A stretch of 64,000 bases of DNA from Paraperibacillus marinus. Its GTDB lineage: Bacteria > Bacillota > Bacilli > Bacillales > DSM-1321. Shown here one piece after another: positions 57,748-64,000 of this stretch (positions are counted from its first letter, which is position 1; each line of letters starts with the position of its first letter). The position numbers and the translations under genes were made by a program. The notes below the pieces were generated by a model. It had not been told where the DNA came from. It worked only from the letters and a program-made list of their open reading frames with translations, and ran no database searches. Where the stretch lies: positions 3,906,001 through 3,970,000 of the forward strand of contig NZ_CP143542.1 of NCBI RefSeq assembly GCF_046237605.1, written 5' to 3'.

Positions 57748-58638
57748 CTACTCCTTTCTATTAGAAATTTTAAGCTGGACAATGGAAATGATGATCATGA
57801 GAAGCGCCATCATCAGGGACATGGCCGCCGCGTTTCCTAGCTGGCGCTGCCTGAAGGCCTCATCCACGATATTCATTAAAAGAACCTTCGTTTCAGTACC
57901 CGGGCCGCCGCGTGTCATCAAGTATGGCTGGCCATAGATATTGAAGGAAGCGATAGTCGAAGTGATCAAAACAAACAGCATTGTCGGTTTGATGCTTGGC
58001 AGGGTGATGTAGATCAGGCGCTGCCACCTGCTGGCACCATCAAGCGAACCAGCTTCGTATAATTCCTCAGACACATCATTCAAGGCGTTAATGAAGATAA
58101 CCATATTGAATCCGATGGTCCACCATAGAGTCGCCACCACAATGGATACCCACGCCCACGGCATGTCTGTCAGCCATGGAATGGCATCCAGGTGCATGCC
58201 TGTCAGATAGTTGTTGATCAATCCGCTGTTCGTATCAAGCAGCCACAGCCAGATAATCGCTACGACCGACACTGATACAGCATACGGGATGAAATACATC
58301 GTCCGGAATATTCCCTTGATCCTGTTAGGCAGGGCATTGATCAGAAGCGCAAGCCCCAGCCCCACAATGACAAGCAGAGGAACACTGAACACAACAAATT
58401 TCAGCGTATTTTTCAATCCGTCAAAAAATAAGCTGTTCAAATATGAATCAGGATCAAATAGTTTAGCATAGTTCTTAAAGCCGACAAATTCATGTACAGG
58501 ATTCAGCAAATCCCAATTATGCAGGCTCATCCAAGCCCCATACACAATAGGGATCAGAAGGAAAACAGTGAACAAAATCAGGTATGGAAGAACGAACAAA
58601 CTCGACGTCAGCTTCGATTTCCAGGTGGTATTGTTCAT
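57748..58638 (-). CDS. Sugar ABC transporter permease (MalF type), GH2 cluster
   Basis: A 296-aa permease with an N-terminal helix SSLFVLPYLILFTVFLLIPI and EAA loop YEAGSLDGASRWQRLIYITL followed by PSIKP. It pairs with the MalG-type protein downstream. A gap of 734 bp filled with structured repeats separates it from the upstream binding-protein gene on the same strand, which may reduce its expression relative to the binding protein. Confidence 0.92.
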   Translation of the reverse strand: MNNTTWKSKLTSSLFVLPYLILFTVFLLIPIVYGAWMSLHNWDLLNPVHEFVGFKNYAKLFDPDSYLNSLFFDGLKNTLKFVVFSVPLLVIVGLGLALLINALPNRIKGIFRTMYFIPYAVSVSVVAIIWLWLLDTNSGLINNYLTGMHLDAIPWLTDMPWAWVSIVVATLWWTIGFNMVIFINALNDVSEELYEAGSLDGASRWQRLIYITLPSIKPTMLFVLITSTIASFNIYGQPYLMTRGGPGTETKVLLMNIVDEAFRQRQLGNAAAMSLMMALLMIIISIVQLKISNRKE

Positions 58639-58761
58639 TTGCGTATCCCCCTTTCCGGGTTTGATAGATTATGATTTTACTAACTTGATGTTTTGGAGTT
58701 TATGGTTGAAAGCATCATCCAGAGGCGGGTGCGGGCTTTAGCTGCTGCTCCTTTTGGATTT

Positions 58762-59302
58762 CTGCCTTCTTAGTAGTTTGTACGTTTACTTTAGGTTCGC
58801 ATTCCATGGTGCTTTTCACTATATCTTGGTTGAAGGCACCGCTCTCCGCTTTAGGTTTCATCCAGCTCCGGCGCCTAGACCCTCGAGTCATAAGTCGGCC
58901 AGTCCATGAGAAGAAAGGGCGCTTCTCACGGCCTGCCCGTCTTATGCTTGTCGGGTCTGATCAAAGCGCCTCCGCTTTAGGGGTCATCCAGCTCCGAGCT
59001 GACATCCTCGGTCATAAGTCTGTCAGTCCATGAGAAGTAAAGGCGCTTCTCACGGCCTGACTGTCTTATGCCTCTCGGATGTCTGCCTTCTAAGCAGTTT
59101 AGGTGTTTTCTTTTGGTTTGCAGTTCATGGTGCTATTAAAGATTCTTAATTGAAGGCACCGCTCTCCGCTTTAGGTTTCATCTAGCTCCGGCCCCTAGAC
59201 CCTCGAGTCATAAGTCTGTCAGTCCATGAGAAGTAAGGGCGCTTCTCACGGACTGCCCGTCTTATGCTTGTCGGGTCTGACCAAGGCGCCTCCGCTTTTG
59301 GT
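58762..59302. repeat. Duplicated block with three structured repeat elements
   Basis: A block of about 320 bp starting near 58762 is duplicated from 59082 (shared TGCCTTCT..AGTTT, CATGGTGC, GAAGGCACCGCTCTCCGCTT and so on). Inside are three copies (58834-58980, 58983-59084, 59154-59300) of an element able to form a long imperfect hairpin: GGCGC..GCGCC outside, GACCC..GGGTC, CATAAG..CTTATG, and TGAGAAG..CTTCTCA innermost. It is non-coding and lies between the binding-protein and MalF-type genes. Remaining sequence in 58639-58761 shows no gene. Confidence 0.85.
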
Positions 59303-59303
59303 T

Positions 59304-59355
59304 TAAAAAAGACGGTTCAGGTGATTTTGTTTATTCACCTGTCCCGTCTTTCTTT
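59304..59355 (-). terminator. Terminator after the binding-protein gene
   Basis: On the minus strand AAAGACGG and CAGGTGA pair with TCACCTG and CCGTCTTT (one internal bulge) and are followed by TTTT. It separates the abundant binding-protein message from the permease genes. Confidence 0.8.
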
Positions 59356-59372
59356 TTCCTTGCGGGGCTGGT

Positions 59373-60638
59373 TTATTTTTGAACCAGCTGCTCTGCTTTT
59401 TTGTTTGCATCGTCGAGTGCTTTTTTAGGATCTTTTTTGCCTAGAAGGGCAAGGTTGACTTCAGCCCATAGCGGCTCTGAAAGTTGTCCCCAGTTAGCTA
59501 CACGCGGTGCGAACTTGGCGTATTCGAATTGCTTGGCAACCTGTGGCTGCTGAACCATCTTTTTAAATTCTTCGTTTTGTTCGTAGATGGCTTTGGACGC
59601 TGGAGCCTGGCCTGATTTAGCCCATTCCATTGTGTTGTCGGCCGCATATTTCAAGAAATCGGAGATTCCTTCGAGTTTTTTACTATCTTTTACAGAAGCA
59701 GGGATGACGAAGTTGTGACCGTTTGCATAGACTGCCTGCTGTTTTGTACCTAATTGTGGAACGGGAGCTACACCGTAGTTGATGCCTGCTTTGTCCCATT
59801 GTTCCATCATCCATGGACCGTTAAGCTGCATGGCGTTTTTGCCTTGAAGGAAAAGTGTGACTTCCCCGTCCTGCTGTACATTGGCTGGTGAAACTTTTTC
59901 CTTTTGAACAAGGTCTCTCATGAATGTCAGTGCCTCAACACCTTCAGGGCTGTTGTAATTAGGCTTGCCATCTTTCAAGAGCTCTCCGCCGTTTTGGAAG
60001 AAGACGGTTGGATAGATGAACTGGTTCGGCCATAGTGTCGGAACGACGAAGCCGTATTGCTTTTTGGATTCATTTGTAAGCTTCTTTGCTGCAGCTACAA
60101 ATTCTTCGCGGTTTGTTGGAGCTTTTTCCGGGTCAAGGCCGGCTGCCTTGAACATGTCTTTGTTATAGTACAAAACAAGCGGATGGATATCTAAAGGAAT
60201 GGAATACTGCTTGTCTTTGATCGTTCCTGCCTGCCATGCTGTTTCTGAATAATCTTCAGCCTTGACACCATTCTTCTCAATGGTAGATGTCATGTCTTTC
60301 AGGAGATTCTTTTCAGCATAGTTAGTAAGCTGGTCTGTGTGCATGATCATCAGATCCGGGGCACTTTTTTGACCTGAGAAAGCAAGGTCGACTGTCTTAT
60401 AGTAATCTGTCTGCGGTACGATCTGCAGATCTACTTCATATTTATCCTGAGACTTATTGTAATTGTTCACAATGTTCTTCATGCGCGGGCCATCTGCACC
60501 TGAGAATGGAGCCCAGTAGGTGATTTTCTCGTTTCCTCCGCTCTTTTCAGATCCAGAGTCCTTGCTGGAGCATCCTGCCAAAGAACCGATTGCCAGAGCC
60601 GCAGACATTGCAACGCCAAGCCACTTCTTCTTGTTCAT
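59373..60638 (-). CDS. Sugar ABC transporter substrate-binding lipoprotein, GH2 cluster
   Basis: A 421-aa lipoprotein of the maltose/multiple-sugar binding family. The signal peptide ends in lipobox LAGC (Cys near 23), followed by a Ser/Gly/Lys linker, then KITYWAPFSGADGPRMKNIV. Later segments (FLQGKNAMQLNGPWMMEQWD) are typical of type 1 sugar-binding proteins. It leads the minus-strand GH2-transporter unit and is followed by a terminator-like hairpin. A 20-bp operator-like site lies 76 bp upstream. Confidence 0.92.
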   Translation of the reverse strand: MNKKKWLGVAMSAALAIGSLAGCSSKDSGSEKSGGNEKITYWAPFSGADGPRMKNIVNNYNKSQDKYEVDLQIVPQTDYYKTVDLAFSGQKSAPDLMIMHTDQLTNYAEKNLLKDMTSTIEKNGVKAEDYSETAWQAGTIKDKQYSIPLDIHPLVLYYNKDMFKAAGLDPEKAPTNREEFVAAAKKLTNESKKQYGFVVPTLWPNQFIYPTVFFQNGGELLKDGKPNYNSPEGVEALTFMRDLVQKEKVSPANVQQDGEVTLFLQGKNAMQLNGPWMMEQWDKAGINYGVAPVPQLGTKQQAVYANGHNFVIPASVKDSKKLEGISDFLKYAADNTMEWAKSGQAPASKAIYEQNEEFKKMVQQPQVAKQFEYAKFAPRVANWGQLSEPLWAEVNLALLGKKDPKKALDDANKKAEQLVQK

Positions 60639-60713
60639 TCAAGTTATCCCCCTCGGATAAAAATTAAATATGGCTTACTGAAAGCCTGATTGCTTGATTT
60701 TTTAAGCAAATTA

Positions 60714-60733
60714 AGTTAATTAAATTAATTTAC
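60714..60733. promoter_or_regulatory. Operator-like site A of the GH2/GH43 cluster
   Basis: AGTTAATTAAATTAATTTAC on the plus strand, upstream of the binding-protein gene. It matches 19 of 20 positions with the inverted site at 61163-61182. The 60734-61162 stretch between the two holds no gene that can be supported. Confidence 0.7.
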
Positions 60734-61162
60734 TTTGTATAAATATCATAATCTTGCCCGCGATATTTGTCAACGCTTTCACTGAAAAAATTAATAGAAT
60801 ATTAGCATAGGAAGAGGCTGATTCTTTACAGAGGCTTTGCTGCTATGAAACAGGAAGCGGGATTTCCGCTGGCCCCATCTTCTCTTTTTTGCGGGCCTGC
60901 AGTGAACTTCCTGGAATTTTTCTGCGGGTCTAACATTTGTGAAGATGCTGAACATGTTGATATGAATAGCCTCGCACAGAGGCTTGAGGAACCGAAAACC
61001 GCAGCTGGATCAGGAATTCTGCTCCTTACTCTGCACACTTCCAGTTTTTATTATATTTTTACCTCGCAAAACGATTGATAAAACACAAATCTATTAGAAT
61101 ACATGCTTCATAGTTGGAAAAGAATTGAAGCCCGTCAGCAAGTACGTTAAAATGCGGATAGG

Positions 61163-61182
61163 TAAATTAATTTATTTAACTA
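61163..61182. promoter_or_regulatory. Operator-like site B of the GH2/GH43 cluster
   Basis: GTAAATTAATTTATTTAACT, the reverse complement of site A with one change, 31 bp before the GH43 start codon. The pair flanks the divergent intergenic region, as expected for a shared regulator. Confidence 0.7.
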
Positions 61183-61213
61183 AGAAAATATCCCAGACAA
61201 AGGTTGTGCTATC

Positions 61214-62245
61214 TTGAACAAGCGATTAACAGGCATGCTGCTTGCGGGTGTCCTTGCCCTCTCCGGCTGCAGCGGGCAATCCGCAGAAGAAGAAAAGCCA
61301 AAAGGGAAACAATATAAGAACCCGGTGTTTGAGCCGGTGATTGCCGATCCCTCCATCATTAAAGGAAAAGATGGCTACTATTATGCTTACGGGACGGAAG
61401 ACAATTGGGGGGATGGCAAAGGGCCGAGATATGTTCCGGTCATCCGCTCGAAAAACCTGGTGAAGTGGGATTATGCCGGCGAAGCCTTTGAAGCCGTGGA
61501 TAAGCCGAACTGGAAGGAAGGCGGCATCTGGGCGCCTGATATTTCCTACTATAAGGATCAGTATTATCTCTACTACTCGATGTCTACCTGGGGAGATCAG
61601 GATCCCGGAGTCGGTGTGGCAGTGAGCAGCAAGCCCGAGGGACCGTTCACGGATAAGGGTGAAGTGCTCCGCAGCCAGAAGATCGGGGTGGAAAATTCAA
61701 TTGATCCTGCCTTCTATAATGACAATGGCACACCTTATCTATTCTGGGGGAGTTTCCACGGAATTTACGGCGTGAAGCTGACAGAAGACGGCATGAAGAC
61801 AGCCGGCAAGCCGTTCCAGGTAGGAAGCGATGCGTTTGAGGCGCCGTATATCGTCAAGCGGGATGGATATTATTATCTGTTCCTTTCCTCCGGCTCCTGC
61901 TGTGAGGGCAAGGACAGCACGTACCATGTGGCTGTCGGCCGCTCCAAAAGCATCACCGGCCCCTACCTCGACCAGACGGGTGCCGATATAAAAGATACGA
62001 AGGGCACCGTCATCATGACCGGCAGCCAAAAGTTCGCCGGACCCGGCCATAATGCGGTGATCACGGATGAAAAGGGCCGCGACTGGATGATTTATCACGC
62101 CATCGACGTCAAGGAACCAAAAATGATTTCCGGCATTACCCGCCGACCGCTGATGATCGATCCGATCACGTGGAAAAAGGGCTGGCCTGTTATTAAAAAC
62201 CAGGAGCCAGGCAGCAAGATGCAGGATGTTCCTGTCGTGAAATAG
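61214..62245 (+). CDS. Glycoside hydrolase family 43 lipoprotein (arabinanase-like)
   Basis: A 343-aa membrane-anchored extracellular GH43 enzyme. It has a lipoprotein signal with lipobox LSGC (Cys near 19), then a five-bladed beta-propeller. Predicted catalytic residues are Asp in VIADPSII (about 45), Asp in NSIDPAF (about 160) and Glu in AFEAPYIV (about 215). It resembles arabinan endo-1,5-alpha-arabinosidases and related arabinofuranosidases/xylosidases. A TTG start follows AAAGG. It is divergent from the GH2-transporter operon and shares its operator-like sequence, so it probably produces the oligosaccharide that the importer takes up. Confidence 0.88.
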   Translation: MNKRLTGMLLAGVLALSGCSGQSAEEEKPKGKQYKNPVFEPVIADPSIIKGKDGYYYAYGTEDNWGDGKGPRYVPVIRSKNLVKWDYAGEAFEAVDKPNWKEGGIWAPDISYYKDQYYLYYSMSTWGDQDPGVGVAVSSKPEGPFTDKGEVLRSQKIGVENSIDPAFYNDNGTPYLFWGSFHGIYGVKLTEDGMKTAGKPFQVGSDAFEAPYIVKRDGYYYLFLSSGSCCEGKDSTYHVAVGRSKSITGPYLDQTGADIKDTKGTVIMTGSQKFAGPGHNAVITDEKGRDWMIYHAIDVKEPKMISGITRRPLMIDPITWKKGWPVIKNQEPGSKMQDVPVVK

Positions 62246-62250
62246 AAAAA

Positions 62251-62294
62251 AGAACGCCCCGTTTGTCCTGGGACAGCGGGGCGTTCCTTTTTTT
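62251..62294. terminator. Bidirectional terminator between the GH43 gene and khtU
   Basis: AGAACGCCCCG pairs with CGGGGCGTTCC around a 15-nt loop; T and A runs flank both sides of this convergent junction. Confidence 0.9.
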
Positions 62295-63525
62295 AAGCTT
62301 CCGGCTTTTCCTTCAGCTTCTCCTTTTTGGGCGCAGGCGCCTTCCATTTGAAGATTTTGTTTAAAGCATTATAGATATGCTTGGATTCCTTTGTCAGGAG
62401 CGGCCCAAGAATCGCAAGGATCAGCACATAAAGGGCTGAGAACGGCTGCAGGATGCCCATCAGGCCGCCAGAGAGGCCGAGGTTTGCCATGATGATCGAG
62501 AACTCGCCGCGCGATACGATGGTCAACCCGATATTGGCCGATGCTTTATGGGAAAGCCCCGCCCTCCGGCCGGCAATCATCCCGGCCGTAAAGTTGCCGA
62601 TGATGGTAATCACCACAGCGCCAAGAGCCAGCCATACTGCTCCGCCAAGGCTGAATGGATCGATGCTGAGGCCAAAGCTGAAGAAGAAAATGGCCCCGAA
62701 GAAGTCCCGGAATGGAACCACGAGATGCTCGATCCGCTCGCCCTGATTCGTTTCTGAGAACACAAGGCCCAGGAGCAGAGCGCCGATGGCTTCAGCGACA
62801 TGTATGGTTTCTGAGAAGCCGGCTATGAAGAACAAGGCGGCAAAAACCACAATGATGAATATTTCATCTGATTTAATATTGAGCAATTTGTTTAATAGAG
62901 GTGTGGCCTTTCTTGCAATGATGAAGAAAGCCAGCATATAGCCAAGGGCAATCAGCACGGACAGCAAAGTTCCGCCAATCGATGTAGAGTCTCCCAGTAT
63001 AAGACCGGAGACGATGGAGAGATAAACGGCCAGGAAAATGTCTTCGAACATGATGATCCCGAGAATCAGCTCGGTCTCTTTATTTCCCGTCCGGCGCAGG
63101 TCGACAAGGACTTTGGCGACAATGGCACTGGATGAAATGGTGATGATCCCGGCAATGATCAAGACTTCAAGGATTGGAAAACCCATAAGCAGTGCATACA
63201 GGAAACCGAGCGCAAAGTTGATTGAAATATAGATGCTCCCGCCGACCACAATCGACTTTCCTGATTTTATAAGCTTTCCAACCGAGAACTCCAGTCCCAG
63301 ATAAAACAGGAGGAAGAGAATTCCGATACGTCCCAGAAATCCAATGAACTCCTGGCTTTCAATAAATCGTAAACTGATGACCCCGAACTCTGGGGCATGA
63401 GGACCGACCAGCATCCCGACCACGATCAAAAATGGGATAATGGAGAAATTCAACTTGTTTGCAAGGATCGCAGCCAGGGCTACGAGGAGCAGTGCTGTAC
63501 CTACTTCAAAAATGAGATGATCCAT
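62293..63525 (-). CDS. khtU: K+/H+ antiporter membrane subunit KhtU
   Basis: A CPA2-family cation/proton antiporter of 410 aa that exports K+ (and ammonium) in bacilli. About 12 membrane helices are visible. Signature parts are VGMLVGPHAPEFGVIS, LLFYLGLEFSVGKLIKSGKS, ITISSSAIVAKVLVDL and a C-terminal SRGEFSIIMANLG. A short charged Lys/Pro-rich tail ends the protein. It lies 6 bp downstream of khtT, the same arrangement as B. subtilis khtSTU. Confidence 0.93.
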   Translation of the reverse strand: MDHLIFEVGTALLLVALAAILANKLNFSIIPFLIVVGMLVGPHAPEFGVISLRFIESQEFIGFLGRIGILFLLFYLGLEFSVGKLIKSGKSIVVGGSIYISINFALGFLYALLMGFPILEVLIIAGIITISSSAIVAKVLVDLRRTGNKETELILGIIMFEDIFLAVYLSIVSGLILGDSTSIGGTLLSVLIALGYMLAFFIIARKATPLLNKLLNIKSDEIFIIVVFAALFFIAGFSETIHVAEAIGALLLGLVFSETNQGERIEHLVVPFRDFFGAIFFFSFGLSIDPFSLGGAVWLALGAVVITIIGNFTAGMIAGRRAGLSHKASANIGLTIVSRGEFSIIMANLGLSGGLMGILQPFSALYVLILAILGPLLTKESKHIYNALNKIFKWKAPAPKKEKLKEKPEA

Positions 63526-63531
63526 CTATAC

Positions 63532-64000
63532 TTATCCCCCCTTATTAGTCAGCTGATCGCTGATGATATTCCGTAAATCCTTTCTTTCACCAGAAATAAC
63601 CAGTGTATCCCCTGCTTCAATGACCGCATCGGGCCCAGGTGTCAGTTCCTTTGTTTTATTCTTCTTGATGATGGCCAAGACGGTGATTCCGTAGTTATTC
63701 CTCACATCGATATCGCCTATCGTTTGATTGACAGCAGGTGCGCCCTGCTCCACCTTGTACCACTCGATGATCAATTCATCAAAGGCAAGTTCAATATGTT
63801 CCAGCGCCTTCGGCTTATACACCATTCCCCCAAGAATGGCAGCCAGCTGGCGTGCTTCCGCATCGTTCAGTGTGATATTGGAGATGCTTTCTTCATGATC
63901 ATCATCATCGTAATGATACATTTCCCTCCGTCCATCATCATGGATGATCACAACAACCTTGTCATTATTGCGTGTGACTGCCTCAAACTTCCGCCCGATT
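63532..64000 (-). CDS. khtT: K+/H+ antiporter regulatory subunit KhtT (5' end outside window)
   Basis: The last 156 codons of khtT; the start lies beyond position 64000. The N-terminal part reads IGRKFEAVTRNNDKVVVIIH at the window edge, and the C-terminal RCK_C domain (about the last 75 residues) shows YKVEQGAPAVNQTIGDIDVR, NNYGITVLAIIKK and PGPDAVIEAGDTLVISGERK. In B. subtilis KhtT binds c-di-AMP, which activates KhtU. An apparent start at 63951 is an internal GTG and should not be used. Confidence 0.93.
   Translation of the reverse strand, partial: IGRKFEAVTRNNDKVVVIIHDDGRREMYHYDDDDHEESISNITLNDAEARQLAAILGGMVYKPKALEHIELAFDELIIEWYKVEQGAPAVNQTIGDIDVRNNYGITVLAIIKKNKTKELTPGPDAVIEAGDTLVISGERKDLRNIISDQLTNKGG

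Noticed and set aside
60845..61078. A 77-codon ORF between the binding-protein and GH43 genes
   Set aside because: An overlapping antisense frame of similar size exists and neither has a ribosome-binding site or family match.

Overview
The window is chromosomal DNA from a motile, spore-former-like member of the Bacillaceae (Bacillus sensu lato). The evidence is near-complete synteny with the Bacillus subtilis ctpB-ftsXE-cccB-yvjA-prfB-secA-hpf-flagellar-comF-degSU-yvyE-tagV segment, strong GGAGG ribosome-binding sites, and recognisable SigA, SigB, SigD and ECF-sigma promoters. No rRNA, tRNA, CRISPR array or intact insertion sequence was seen.

Layout. 1-2.9 kb: a yceCDEF-type TerD/TerC stress operon behind a textbook ECF-sigma promoter. 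3.0-5.5 kb: a secreted internal-repeat protein and the CtpB protease. 5.7-6.9 kb: an array of 23 hairpin units at 51-bp spacing. 7-12 kb: a 50-aa membrane protein, ftsX-ftsE, a GNAT enzyme, a manganese catalase, cccB and yvjA. 12-13 kb: palindromic repeats flanking a DUF1540 gene and a broken small ORF. 13-16.8 kb: prfB (programmed +1 frameshift) and secA. 17-25.5 kb: a biofilm-control island. It holds sinR, a convergent sinI behind a c-di-GMP-I riboswitch, a SinR paralogue with SinR-box-like sites, hpf with a SigB promoter, and a 1869-aa secreted protein (13 Fn3-like plus 6 OmpL47-like modules) behind a second c-di-GMP-I riboswitch that is followed by a terminator. 25.6-36.4 kb: the flagellar filament and assembly cluster (fliT, fliS, flaG, fliD, a glycosyltransferase, hag, csrA, fliW, yviE, flgL, flgK, flgN, flgM, yvyF); fliD is inverted relative to the rest. 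36.5-44.7 kb: comFC, comFA, a DegV-family gene, an inserted membrane-protein gene, degU, degS, yvyE and an LCP ligase. 45-50.3 kb: a ROK regulator and a sugar ABC transporter whose binding protein is transcribed divergently from its permeases. 50.35-50.78 kb: 21 repeat units at exactly 21-bp spacing. 51-55 kb: sucrose genes (sacA, sacP, LacI regulator) with three operators. 55-62.2 kb: a GH2 glycosidase, a second sugar ABC transporter and a GH43 lipoprotein that share a 20-bp operator-like site. 62.3-64 kb: khtU and a truncated khtT.

How it fits together. The flagellar genes carry SigD promoters and the CsrA/FliW/Hag translational loop. The biofilm side carries SinR/SinI and two c-di-GMP riboswitches. 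The most interesting reading is that this organism links the swim-or-stick decision directly to c-di-GMP, through riboswitch control of both an anti-repressor (sinI) and a giant adhesin-like protein. That link is inferred from sequence. The two sugar ABC systems contain no ATPase gene and probably use a shared MsmX-type ATPase encoded elsewhere.
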